Positions 34,623-43,153 of a stretch of DNA of 47,275 nt are shown here, one piece after another (the first letter of the stretch is position 1; each line of letters opens with the position of its first letter). Origin of the DNA: an uncultured Alistipes sp. GTDB lineage: Bacteria > Bacteroidota > Bacteroidia > Bacteroidales > Rikenellaceae. The DNA lies in the NCBI GenBank assembly GCA_910583985.1, contig CAJTYA010000020.1, forward strand, positions 1-47,275, read 5' to 3'. The notes under the pieces are model-generated. The model did no database searches. It was not told the origin of the DNA and saw only the letters and a program-made list of their open reading frames with translations. A program made the translations under genes and the position numbers.

Positions 34623-35318
34623 ATGAAAAAATACGATTGTCTGTTCTTCGACCTCGACCGGACGCTCTGGGACGTGGATCTCAACCAGAAAGAAGCGCTG
34701 CGCGTGATGTACGCCCGGTACGGGCTGGAACAATCGGGCGCCGATTTCGAAACCTGCTTTTCGCTCTATGCCGCGAGCAACGCCCGGCTGTGGGACGAAT
34801 ACCGCGACGGGAAAGTCTCCCGCGAGGTGTTGCGCGACACCCGTTTCGAAGAGATGCTCGCAGGGATCGGCATCCGCGACGCGGCGCTGACCCGCGCATT
34901 GAGCGACGCCTACGTGCGGCTCGCCCCGACGTTCACGAACTTGATTCCCCATGCCCGGCAAGTAGCCCGCGCGCTCGCCGCACGCTATCCGATGTACATC
35001 GTGACCAACGGCTTCGTCGAGGTGCAGCACGTCAAGTTGGCCAACTGCGGCCTGAGCGACTGTTTCCGGGACATCGTGTGCTCCGAAGAGGCCGGAGCCA
35101 ACAAGCCCTCGCCCATCATCTTCGAACACGCCCTGCGCCGTGCCGGCGTCGGACGCGAGCGAGTGCTCATGATCGGCGACGATTACGAAACCGACATCGC
35201 GGGCGCCGTCCGCTCCGGCATCGACTCGGTCTGGTTCAATCCCGCCGGAAAGCCGGCCGGAGCGGAAAAGCCGACGCTCGAAATTCGTTCGTTGGACGAG
35301 CTGACGGCTCGGCTGTAA
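34623..35318 (+). CDS. HAD-superfamily phosphatase (YjjG-like)
   Basis: The protein has 231 aa. The motifs are in order: CLFFDLDRTLWD (nucleophile and acid aspartates), YIVTNGF (motif II), ANKPSPIIFEHALRRAGV (motif III lysine) and VLMIGDDYETDIAGA (motif IV). The helical cap between motifs I and II fits the YjjG/Yfn class acting on nucleotides such as dUMP or on pyrimidine analogues; the substrate is inferred. The start at 34623 places it right behind its promoter. Confidence 0.9.
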   Translation: MKKYDCLFFDLDRTLWDVDLNQKEALRVMYARYGLEQSGADFETCFSLYAASNARLWDEYRDGKVSREVLRDTRFEEMLAGIGIRDAALTRALSDAYVRLAPTFTNLIPHARQVARALAARYPMYIVTNGFVEVQHVKLANCGLSDCFRDIVCSEEAGANKPSPIIFEHALRRAGVGRERVLMIGDDYETDIAGAVRSGIDSVWFNPAGKPAGAEKPTLEIRSLDELTARL

Positions 35319-35882
35319 TCGTCTCCTCCGTACTTTCCGAAGCACGGAACCGGGAAAATCGGGCCTGCCCCCGTCCGGAAATATTTCCCTGAACGGCCGC
35401 AGCGCTTCGGCCCGACAGCGGGAGACGGCACCAAACGAATCCGAAAAAGCGGTCCGTCCTCCGGCAGCCGTCTGTCGCCGCTCCCCCGTTTTTCGGATCG
35501 GCCGCAGCGGGTTCCGACGGGACGACCGGCCGAAACCGCAGCGTACAGCCACACAAGACCGGTTACGACAGCCCTGACTTTCCGGCCGCCCATGCGAAAG
35601 TTTTCCGAAACCCTGCGCTCAGGCTTCGACCGAGGCGGTATTCCGGAGAGAAAGGCACCGATCCGGGCCTCCGTCCGCGACCACGGACGGTCGGATGCGA
35701 AGATCGGGACATCGGTCCTATTTTTTCAGTATTTTCCGCCCAAAGAAGTCGGGAACATACATTCCTTTTCCGACTGCGGACGAACCTTTCGTCCGGAATC
35801 CGGAGGCAGCGACCGGCGTCGCTTCCGGTCCACACCGTCGGCGGCCGAATACCCGTCTGACGACAGGAAACCCGCGGCACGC
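35319..35882. other. Gene-free spacer between convergent genes
   Basis: A 7-bp hairpin (CCGTCCG/CGGACGG, 35671-35690) is the only notable structure. I see no gene and no good terminator for yraN. Confidence 0.5.
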
Positions 35883-36254
35883 CTACCAGTGCGGCGCCAT
35901 GACATCGGGGATATACTCCAAGCGACTGCCGCCCCCGGCGTCGTACAGCACGCAGACCAGATCGAACTGCGTGTCCATATCCAAGCCGTAAAGGGCGATA
36001 TACCGTTCCGCCGCACGGAACAGCGAGCGGAACTTGGCCCGCGTCATCGCCTCTTCGGGCGTCGTCAGCCCGCCGTCGCGGCGGCATTTGACCTCCACGA
36101 TGTGGAGCACGCCGTCCCGTTCGGCCACGATGTCCAGCTCGTACCGGCCGCTGCGCCAGTTGCGGTGCAGAAGCCGAAACCCTTCCGAGAGCAGGAAACG
36201 CGCGGCCGTCTCCTCGGCCCGCAGGCCGGTCGCCATGTTCGACGGAAGCGTCAT
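35883..36254 (-). CDS. yraN: UPF0102/YraN-family endonuclease-like protein
   Basis: The protein has 123 aa; a start six codons later (36236) is equally possible. The restriction-nuclease-like fold is shown by YELDIVAERDGVLHIVEVKC, with D and E-x-K residues, and by TRAKFRSLFRAAERYIA. Family members resemble Holliday-junction resolvases, but their function is unproven. It starts 13 nt after the pepE stop, last gene of purN-pepE-yraN. Confidence 0.92.
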   Translation of the reverse strand: MTLPSNMATGLRAEETAARFLLSEGFRLLHRNWRSGRYELDIVAERDGVLHIVEVKCRRDGGLTTPEEAMTRAKFRSLFRAAERYIALYGLDMDTQFDLVCVLYDAGGGSRLEYIPDVMAPHW

Positions 36255-36267
36255 TCCCGTCGGAATG

Positions 36268-36975
36268 TTACAGCAGAAAACTCAGATCGTCGCCCGGATT
36301 CACCTCGTAGGGTCTTTCGCCGTGACGGAAGATCCGCATGGGGCGGCCGCCCACGAGCGTCAGCACGCCGTCTTCGAACCGGAGCATGCAACCTTCGCGC
36401 AGGCCCACGGCATACATATCCGGATTGGCGGCGATATACTCCAGTATCCGCTGCTCGCGCGTCTCGCCGGCATGTCCGTCGGGATGGGCGTCCAGATAAT
36501 GCGGATTGATCTGGAAAGGCACCAGCCCCGCGGCATTGAACGAGGCAGGTTCGACGATGGGCATGTCGTTCGTCGTGCAGATCGTGGGGCAGGCCACGTT
36601 GCTCCCCGCGCTCCATCCCACGTAGGGAACGCCTTCGGGCACCCGTTCGCGGATGACCTGCATGAGTCCCTGTTCCTGCATCGTCTTGACGAGCCGGAAC
36701 GTATTGCCGCCCCCCACGACGATGGCCCGTGCCCGGCGGAGCGCTCCAGCGGGATTGCTCTCGCGGTGTACCGACCGCACGCCGACGCCGATCTCGGCGA
36801 AGCGGGCCTGCACCTTGGCCAGATATTCGTCGAAAGAGAACGTGACGGCCGCATAGGGCACGAACATCGCTTCGTCGACTCCTTCGAGAAACTTCCCGAT
36901 TTCGTGTTTCGGATATTCCAGATAGGCCTCGCCGGCATTGGTCGAATTACTGATGAGCAGCAGACGCATAAGCAT
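36268..36975 (-). CDS. pepE: Peptidase E (alpha-aspartyl dipeptidase)
   Basis: The protein has 235 aa. A serine peptidase of family S51, it cleaves Asp-X dipeptides in the cytoplasm. The nucleophile is S122 in YVGWSAGSNVA. TTNDMPIVEPASF, then LVPFQINPHYLDAH with the catalytic histidine, are clear matches, as is the binding loop AIVVGGGNTFRLV. It sits between purN (22 nt) and yraN (13 nt). Confidence 0.95.
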   Translation of the reverse strand: MLMRLLLISNSTNAGEAYLEYPKHEIGKFLEGVDEAMFVPYAAVTFSFDEYLAKVQARFAEIGVGVRSVHRESNPAGALRRARAIVVGGGNTFRLVKTMQEQGLMQVIRERVPEGVPYVGWSAGSNVACPTICTTNDMPIVEPASFNAAGLVPFQINPHYLDAHPDGHAGETREQRILEYIAANPDMYAVGLREGCMLRFEDGVLTLVGGRPMRIFRHGERPYEVNPGDDLSFLL

Positions 36976-36997
36976 TGTTTTTTAGTAAAATATAATT

Positions 36998-37567
36998 TTA
37001 TAGTTTATCGATCTCTTTCTCGATTTCCACGGGGAAATACCTGTATTCCAGCGCGTGGACCTTCCGGGCCACGTCCTCGGCCGTGTCGTCCGCACCGACG
37101 GGAACGCTGTAACGGGCCAGCACGTCCCCGCCGTCGTACACCCCGTCGACCCGGTGGACGGTGATGCCCGTCTCGCGGTCGCCCGCCTCGACGACGGCCC
37201 GGTGGACGCGGTCGCCGTACATCCCCTTGCCGCCGTGCCGGGGCAACAGCGAGGGATGGACGTTGACGATCCGCCCCCGGTAGGCCCGGAGCAGATTGTC
37301 CGGCACGAGCCACAAGAATCCCGCCAAGACCACGTAGTCGATGCCGCGCTCGGCAAGCAGCTCCGGAATCCGGTCGCTATTATAAAAAGTGTCCCGGTCG
37401 AACACCGCCGATTCGATACCCAGTCCTCGGGCCCGTCCGAGCACGGCCGCATCGGGCCGGTTGGACAAAATCAACGCCACACGAGCCTTGCTTCCGGAGG
37501 CGAAATAGGCGGCGATATTTTCCGCATTCGAGCCCTCTCCGGAGGCAAAAACAGCTATTTTCCTCAT
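36998..37567 (-). CDS. purN: Phosphoribosylglycinamide formyltransferase
   Basis: The protein has 189 aa. It transfers a formyl group from 10-formyl-THF to GAR, the third step of purine synthesis. The PRPP/GAR-binding N-terminus ASGEGSNAENI is present. The catalytic region NVHPSLLPRHGGKGMYGDRV leads to GITVHRVDGVYDGGDV. The ATG at 37567 is preferred to an upstream TTG. It is the first gene of the purN-pepE-yraN unit and diverges from acpP. Confidence 0.95.
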   Translation of the reverse strand: MRKIAVFASGEGSNAENIAAYFASGSKARVALILSNRPDAAVLGRARGLGIESAVFDRDTFYNSDRIPELLAERGIDYVVLAGFLWLVPDNLLRAYRGRIVNVHPSLLPRHGGKGMYGDRVHRAVVEAGDRETGITVHRVDGVYDGGDVLARYSVPVGADDTAEDVARKVHALEYRYFPVEIEKEIDKL

Positions 37568-37660
37568 ACACAATATATTTGCCCCAAAACAAGGTATTAA
37601 TCCCGTAAAAAAGCGAAACGAATATCAAAAATAATCGAAAAAGTGTTACTTTTGCAAAAA

Positions 37661-37689
37661 TTTGGCTTCGAAAAATAAAGTTATTTTTG
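37661..37689 (+). promoter_or_regulatory. Promoter of acpP-fabF-rnc
   Basis: TTTG (37661-37664), a 17-nt spacer and TATTTTTG (37682-37689) lie 41 nt before acpP. A second -7 match, TACTTTTG, lies at 37647-37654, so two start points are possible. The whole 160-nt intergene is strikingly AT-rich. Confidence 0.7.
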
Positions 37690-37729
37690 AACATAAACGC
37701 AGTGTTAAACTTAATTAAACCTTAGTATT

Positions 37730-37963
37730 ATGTCAGACGTTTCATCAAAAGTAGTGGATATCATCGTCGATAAGCTCGGCGTGGATGCCGCAGAAGTCGT
37801 ACCCGCCGCCAGCTTCACCAACGATCTGGGAGCCGATTCGCTCGACACCGTCGAACTGATCATGGAATTCGAAAAGGAATTCGAAATCTCCATCCCCGAC
37901 GAAGACGCGGAAAAAATCACCACCGTAGGCGACGCCATCGACTACATTTCTGCCAAGAAATAA
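37730..37963 (+). CDS. acpP: Acyl carrier protein
   Basis: The protein has 77 aa and is very acidic. Ser37 in GADSLDTVELIMEFE is the 4'-phosphopantetheine attachment site. It carries growing chains in type II fatty acid synthesis. It is the first gene of the acpP-fabF-rnc cluster, 52 nt upstream of fabF. Confidence 0.98.
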   Translation: MSDVSSKVVDIIVDKLGVDAAEVVPAASFTNDLGADSLDTVELIMEFEKEFEISIPDEDAEKITTVGDAIDYISAKK

Positions 37964-38015
37964 TTTTTAAACAGCCTTTGTCATCCGGGCAGTTTTGTCC
38001 ATCAATCGAATATTT

Positions 38016-39263
38016 ATGAAACAGAGAAGAGTTGTAGTAACAGGAATAGGGACCATCAACCCATTGGGTAACAATATCGAAGAATACTTCGCCAACCTCG
38101 AAAAAGGAGTCAGCGGAGCCGGTCCCATCACTCATTTCGACGCTTCCAACTTCAAGACAAAATTCGCCTGTGAGCTCAAAGGCTACAACCCGGCCGACTT
38201 CTTCGACCGCAAGGAGGTCCGCAAATACGACCTCTACGCACAGTACGCACTCGTCGCCGCCGAACAGGCCGTGAAAGATGCGGGCATCGACCTCGAAAAA
38301 ATCGATCTCGACGCCGCAGGAGTCATCTGGGGTTCCGGTATAGGTGGACTGGAAACATTCTACCAAGAAGTGAAGAGCTATGTCGAGGGCGGATTCGTAC
38401 CTCGATATAGCCCTTTCTTCATTCCCAAAATGATCGCCGACATGGCTGCAGGCCACATTTCGATGAAATACGGCTTCCGCGGACCCAACTACTGCACGGT
38501 TTCGGCCTGCGCTTCGTCCAACCATGCCATGATCGACGCGATGAACTACATCCGCTGGGGTAAGGCGGACATGATCCTCACCGGGGGATCGGAAGCCGCC
38601 GTCAATCCTCCGGGAGTGGGCGGGTTCAACTCGATGCAGGCGCTCTCGACCCGCAACGACGATCCCCAGAAAGCCTCCCGTCCGTTCGATGCGGACCGCG
38701 ACGGTTTCGTCATCGGCGAAGGCGCCGGTGCGCTGCTGCTCGAAGAATACGAGCACGCCGTAGCGCGAGGAGCCAAAATCTACGCCGAAGTGGCCGGAGG
38801 CGGCATGAGTGCCGACGCCTACCACCTCACCGCCCCGCATCCCGAAGGACTCGGAGCGAAGAAAGCCATGCACGACGCCATCGCCGACGCAGGCCTTTCG
38901 CTCGAAGACATCGACTATGTCAATACGCACGGCACCTCCACGCCGGTGGGCGACATCGCCGAACTGAACGGTCTGACGGCCACGTTCGGAGAGCATGTCT
39001 ACAAGATGAACATCAGTTCGACCAAGTCGATGACCGGGCACCTGCTGGGCGCCGCCGGCTCGATCGAAGCACTGGCCTGTATCATGACGCTCACCAGAGG
39101 CATCGTACCGCCCACGATCAACGTGGAAAATCTCGATCCGAAAATCGACGCCAAACTCAACCTCACGCTCAACGTAGCCCAGAAACGGGACGTGAAATGC
39201 GCGTTGAGCAACACGTTCGGCTTCGGCGGACACAACTCGTCGGTGATTTTCAAAAAAATCTGA
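38016..39263 (+). CDS. fabF: 3-oxoacyl-ACP synthase II
   Basis: The protein has 415 aa. It elongates acyl-ACP with malonyl-ACP. The Cys-His-His triad is visible: C165 in TVSACASSNHAM, the histidine in NTHGTSTPVGD, and the histidine in STKSMTGHLLGAAG. FGFGGHNSSVIF closes the protein. The start MKQRRVVVTGIGTINPLG was chosen over an in-frame codon 21 nt upstream. Confidence 0.97.
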   Translation: MKQRRVVVTGIGTINPLGNNIEEYFANLEKGVSGAGPITHFDASNFKTKFACELKGYNPADFFDRKEVRKYDLYAQYALVAAEQAVKDAGIDLEKIDLDAAGVIWGSGIGGLETFYQEVKSYVEGGFVPRYSPFFIPKMIADMAAGHISMKYGFRGPNYCTVSACASSNHAMIDAMNYIRWGKADMILTGGSEAAVNPPGVGGFNSMQALSTRNDDPQKASRPFDADRDGFVIGEGAGALLLEEYEHAVARGAKIYAEVAGGGMSADAYHLTAPHPEGLGAKKAMHDAIADAGLSLEDIDYVNTHGTSTPVGDIAELNGLTATFGEHVYKMNISSTKSMTGHLLGAAGSIEALACIMTLTRGIVPPTINVENLDPKIDAKLNLTLNVAQKRDVKCALSNTFGFGGHNSSVIFKKI

Positions 39264-39270
39264 CCCTATC

Positions 39271-40044
39271 GTGTTCGACTCGATACGACTCTTTTTCAGG
39301 CTGCGTTACAGCCCCGACAAGACGTATTACAGAATCGCGAACGAGTTGTTCGGCATCTGTCCGAATAACATAGAACTCTACAAGCTGGCCTTGATTCACA
39401 GGTCAGCTTCTCTGTTTTTGGACGACGGGACGCCCATCAACAACGAACGGCTCGAATTTCTGGGCGACGCGGTCATCGAATCCATCGTGTCGGACTATCT
39501 GTTCATCGAGTTTCCGGAAGCGAACGAGGGCTTTCTCACCCAGCTACGGGCACGCCTCGTCAGTCGTTCGGCGCTCAACCGGCTGGCCCAGAAAATCGGA
39601 CTCGACCGCTACATCATCACGCAGGCCCACAACACCTATTCGCAGAAACACCTGTTCGGCGATGCGCTGGAAGCGATGATGGGCGCCGTCTATCTGGATA
39701 AAGGGTACGATTTCGCGAACCGCCTGCTCATCAACCGGCTGTTGAAAAAATACGTCGATCTGGACGGCATGACCGAGCAGGAGACCGACTTCAAGAGCCG
39801 GCTCATCGAGTGGAGCCAGAAGAACAAATCGGACCTGCGGTTCGACACGTCTCCGAGCGAACGCTACACGAACCAGTCGCCGCATTTCCGCACGAGGGTG
39901 TATATCGACGGACAATGCGCCGGTACAGGCGAAGGACACAGCAAAAAGAGTTCGGAACAGAAAGCGGCGCAGGCCGCCATGACGGAACGCGACAGCGAAA
40001 CGGACACCGACGACACGGCCCCGGACGACGCGCTCCGGTCGTAA
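39271..40044 (+). CDS. rnc: Ribonuclease III
   Basis: The protein has 257 aa. It cleaves double-stranded RNA, including rRNA precursors. The nuclease signature NERLEFLGDAVIESIVSDYL and the second acidic site GDALEAMMGAVYLDKG are intact. A double-stranded RNA-binding domain spans about 175-242 (GEGHSKKSSEQKAAQAAM). Translation starts with GTG, 7 nt after the fabF stop, and no closer ATG exists. The C-terminal tail is acidic (DSETDTDDTAPDDA). Confidence 0.95.
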   Translation: MFDSIRLFFRLRYSPDKTYYRIANELFGICPNNIELYKLALIHRSASLFLDDGTPINNERLEFLGDAVIESIVSDYLFIEFPEANEGFLTQLRARLVSRSALNRLAQKIGLDRYIITQAHNTYSQKHLFGDALEAMMGAVYLDKGYDFANRLLINRLLKKYVDLDGMTEQETDFKSRLIEWSQKNKSDLRFDTSPSERYTNQSPHFRTRVYIDGQCAGTGEGHSKKSSEQKAAQAAMTERDSETDTDDTAPDDALRS

Positions 40045-40512
40045 AGACGAGGCCGAGGCGCCGCATCGCGTCCGTTCCGGCAGAAACCGGATCGTCCGAC
40101 AGGCACGCGGCCCGCAAACGCGAGTCTGCCGACGGATTTTTCCCGCAAAGCGGCGGGGCTCCCGAAGACAGGGATGAGGGCAGGCGGCAGCGGGCAATAA
40201 CCGCCTTCGACAACCTATTCGGTATACACCCCTCGAAATATGCGACAGCGCATCGACGACCGACGGCCGTCACACAGCCGTACCGACCGACAGCCGCCCC
40301 AGCTCCGCCGAACATCGGATGCCGATCCCGCCGGAGCCTCTTTCCGCAGAAACGACCGTCGAAACGACGGGCGATTTCGCGAAACCGAACCGTCCGTGTT
40401 TTTTATTTTCCCCGACTTTCGCTATCTTGGCATAGCGTAACCGGTATTACCGTTAAGCACATATATATCCCGTTATCATCGGTCCCGACAATCGATTAAT
40501 CCGGCTTCGGTC
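40045..40512. other. Gene-free spacer
   Basis: This 468-bp stretch contains a small palindrome (CGCTAT…ATAGCG, 40420-40437) and a CCGTCG/CGACGG hairpin. I see no gene. A TATCTTGG near 40423 resembles a -7 box with one mismatch and could drive radC. Confidence 0.5.
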
Positions 40513-41205
40513 ATGGAAGATCTCACCCCTTCGCTCACCGACAGGCAGGTACGCGAAAAACTGGTCCTACACGGCGCCGCCGAACTGACGGACGCCGAAT
40601 TGTTGAGCATTCTGCTGCGCGACAGTCGCAGCGGCATGTCGGCCACGGAACAGGCGGCAAGGCTGCTGAACCGTTTCCGGGGCAGTCTCGCCCGCATGGG
40701 CCGCTGCGATCTGGCGACGTTGCGCACGACGGAAAATCTGGGCATCGCCAGAGCCGCCACGCTCGCCGCGGCCCTCGAACTGGCCCGGCGCCTGCACACG
40801 GAAGAGAGCCTCGCCGCCGACACGGTGCATACCGACGCCGATGTGATCGGCATTTTCCGTCCGCTGCTGGCCGATCTGCCCCACGAGGAGTTCTGGGCCC
40901 TCTATCTCAACGCGTCGAACCGCGTGCTGGACCGCATCCGCATCAGTCAGGGCGGCGTGTCGGCCACGGTGGTCGACCACCGGTTGATCGTCAAACGGGC
41001 CGTCGAAAAGCTCGCGCACGCCATCATCCTCGTCCACAATCATCCCTCCGGTAACGAACAGCCCAGCGAGGAGGACCGGACGATCACCGAAAAGCTGGCC
41101 TTGGCCGCGTCGCTCTTCGACATCGAATTGCTCGACCATCTGATCATTACCGGCGGACCCTGTTACAGCTTCCGCAATCAAGGATTTTTCGACGGCAGAG
41201 AATAA
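40513..41205 (+). CDS. radC: RadC-family JAB-domain protein
   Basis: The protein has 230 aa. An N-terminal helix-hairpin-helix-like region (LTDAELLSILLRD) precedes the JAB/MPN metalloprotease-like domain. That domain has the metal motif VHNHPSGN followed by PSEEDRTITEKL. The old link to DNA repair is disputed; the function is best called unknown (UPF0758). Confidence 0.93.
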   Translation: MEDLTPSLTDRQVREKLVLHGAAELTDAELLSILLRDSRSGMSATEQAARLLNRFRGSLARMGRCDLATLRTTENLGIARAATLAAALELARRLHTEESLAADTVHTDADVIGIFRPLLADLPHEEFWALYLNASNRVLDRIRISQGGVSATVVDHRLIVKRAVEKLAHAIILVHNHPSGNEQPSEEDRTITEKLALAASLFDIELLDHLIITGGPCYSFRNQGFFDGRE

Positions 41206-41351
41206 GTGCAGGCCCGCCCGGCCGGCCGACGCTCTCCCGGAACGCTCCGTTTTTCGGAAACGGCCAGTCGAAAATAAACAGGATCGGGACGAAACGGCCG
41301 AACGGGTTTGCGTTTTTTTCATTTACTTTGCAAAGACGAAAACCGTACCGC

Positions 41352-42062
41352 ATGGCTTATATCCTATGTATCGAAGCGGGGACCGACATCGCCTCCGTCG
41401 CACTGGCCCGAAACGGCAAGCTGCTTTCGCTCCGCGAGAATTTAGAGGGGAAACAGCACGCCCGCAATTTGGCCGTATACGCCGAAGAGATTCTCAAGGA
41501 GAACCACCTCGATGCCGAAGACCTCGACGCGGTGGCCGTAGGCAAGGGTCCCGGCTCCTACACCGGCCTGCGCATCGCCGTATCGCTGGCCAAGGGAATC
41601 TGCTACGGCGCCCGCAAGCCGCTCATCGCCGTCAACAGCCTCGAAGCGCTGAGCTACGTGGCTTTGGAGGATTTCGAGGCGGGCATTCTCGATCTGGAAG
41701 AGATCGCCGACGCCAAACTGCTGCCCATGATCGACGCCCGGCGCATGGAGGTCTACTGCCAGTTGTTCGACGCGAAGGCACGCCCCCTGACGGAAGTGGA
41801 CGCGCAGATCATCACGCCGGAAAGTTTCGCCGAAGAACGCACACAAGACAGGTTGGTCGTCTTCGGAAACGGCTCGACCAAATGCAAGGAAGTGTTCACC
41901 GAACCGAACGTCCATTTCGCGGAGGTGACGCCCTCGGCCAGAGGGCTCGTCAAACCCGCTTTCGAAGCACTGAAAATCAATAGGTTCGAAGACACGGCGT
42001 ATTTCGAGCCGTTTTATCTGAAAAATTTTATCGTAAATTCTTCGTCGAAAAAATTTTTTTGA
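41352..42062 (+). CDS. tsaB: tRNA threonylcarbamoyladenosine biosynthesis protein TsaB
   Basis: The protein has 236 aa. It is a partner of TsaD/TsaE in making t6A37 of ANN-decoding tRNAs. ILCIEAGTDIASVALA and VGKGPGSYTGLRIAVSLAKG are the ASKHA-fold signatures. As expected for TsaB, the metal-binding histidines of TsaD are absent. The start at 41352 was preferred to an upstream TTG that overlaps the promoter-like TACTTTG. Confidence 0.94.
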   Translation: MAYILCIEAGTDIASVALARNGKLLSLRENLEGKQHARNLAVYAEEILKENHLDAEDLDAVAVGKGPGSYTGLRIAVSLAKGICYGARKPLIAVNSLEALSYVALEDFEAGILDLEEIADAKLLPMIDARRMEVYCQLFDAKARPLTEVDAQIITPESFAEERTQDRLVVFGNGSTKCKEVFTEPNVHFAEVTPSARGLVKPAFEALKINRFEDTAYFEPFYLKNFIVNSSSKKFF

Positions 42063-42063
42063 T

Positions 42064-42071
42064 TACATTTG
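42064..42071 (+). promoter_or_regulatory. -7 promoter box for tRNA-Gln
   Basis: TACATTTG, immediately after the tsaB stop, is an exact TAnnTTTG match 13 nt before the tRNA. Confidence 0.75.
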
Positions 42072-42084
42072 TGCCGTGAGACAT

Positions 42085-42155
42085 TGACCCATGGTGTAAT
42101 GGTAACACTGCAGATTCTGGTTCTGCCTTTCTTGGTTCGAGTCCAGGTGGGTCAA
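42085..42155 (+). tRNA. tRNA-Gln (anticodon CTG)
   Basis: The 71-nt cloverleaf has acceptor TGACCCA/TGGGTCA, D arm GTGT/ACAC, anticodon stem GCAGA/TCTGC with loop TTCTGGT (anticodon CTG), T arm CTTGG-TTCGAGT-CCAGG and discriminator A. CCA is not encoded. Confidence 0.95.
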
Positions 42156-42162
42156 CACAACG

Positions 42163-42195
42163 AAACCTCCGCTTCAGAGCGGAGGTTTTCTTTTT
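42163..42195 (+). terminator. Terminator of tRNA-Gln
   Basis: AAACCTCCGCT pairs with AGCGGAGGTTT (loop TCAG), followed by TCTTTTTC, 8 nt after the tRNA. Confidence 0.92.
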
Positions 42196-43153
42196 CGCTG
42201 CGGCCGCTGCTTTCCGCGCCTTCGTTCCGCGAGCGGCACCGTTCGGCCGCGGTTGCGGTTCGATCTCCGGGCTTCGTTCTTCCCTAAAGGAAAACCGGTA
42301 CTGTCCCGACGGGAATCGGAGACACCTCCCGGAGCATCCGATCTATCCTACATCACATCTCGTTCGTTCCGGCCCGTTCCTCCGCCGATTCAGGGAAAAA
42401 AGCGACCGTCCGCCGCCAGCGTTCCTCCGCCGCCGGTGGCGACGGCACTGGGACCGCAGCATCCGGCGACGCACTGCCGCAAGCGACAAGAACGAGAACG
42501 GCGACTGAAAAGGGAACGAAGCAAAAGACGGCAAGTCCCGGCCCGCGAGGCGAGCGGTTTCCGGCGGCGCGACAGAGGGCGGACACACCTTCCGAAATCC
42601 TTCGGTCCGGGACCGACACAGCGCCGCCGTTCGATCCCGAAAGCCCGACAGAACCGCACAATCCCAATTTCGGACTGACCGCGCGGCTTAAAGTCCGAAC
42701 CGCCTTCGGCGCTGCCCGTCGGCAATGCAGTCAGGGCATTCCCGAACGTCCGGTCCGATTTCCGCCTCGTCGTCCCGGCACTCCGCCCGGCATACCGGCT
42801 GCGACGGAACGGCCTGCCGCCCTCTTTCCCGAACGGGAAACGAACCGAAGTCGGGTGCCTTCGCATCCACCGGTTCGCCGGGAAGGCGTTTTTCACAGAA
42901 AGACCGGGCGCATCGTTTCCCGTCCGCTCCAGACACGACACCGGGCATCCGGATCGCACGGACGCACCGGGCAGAAAGAACGGACAGAACGGCACGCCCC
43001 CCCCGAACGATCCTCTCCCCTGCCCGCCGACAGGCACCGGAATCCGATTTTCCGATGCGTCCCCGGCCATCCGCGGAACAAAGTCGCCGGGGGCGTTGGG
43101 AAATCCGGGGGAAAACCGTTATTTTTAACGCTCGAAGAAACCTAAAGCACCCG
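42196..43153. other. Gene-free spacer
   Basis: This 958-bp GC-rich stretch shows only arginine/serine-rich spurious frames. A possible GH78 promoter lies at its right end. Confidence 0.55.
43096..43127 (+). promoter_or_regulatory. Possible promoter of the GH78 gene
   Basis: TTGG (from 43096), a roughly 20-nt spacer and TATTTTTA (43120-43127, last base off consensus) lie 26 nt before the start codon. Confidence 0.45.
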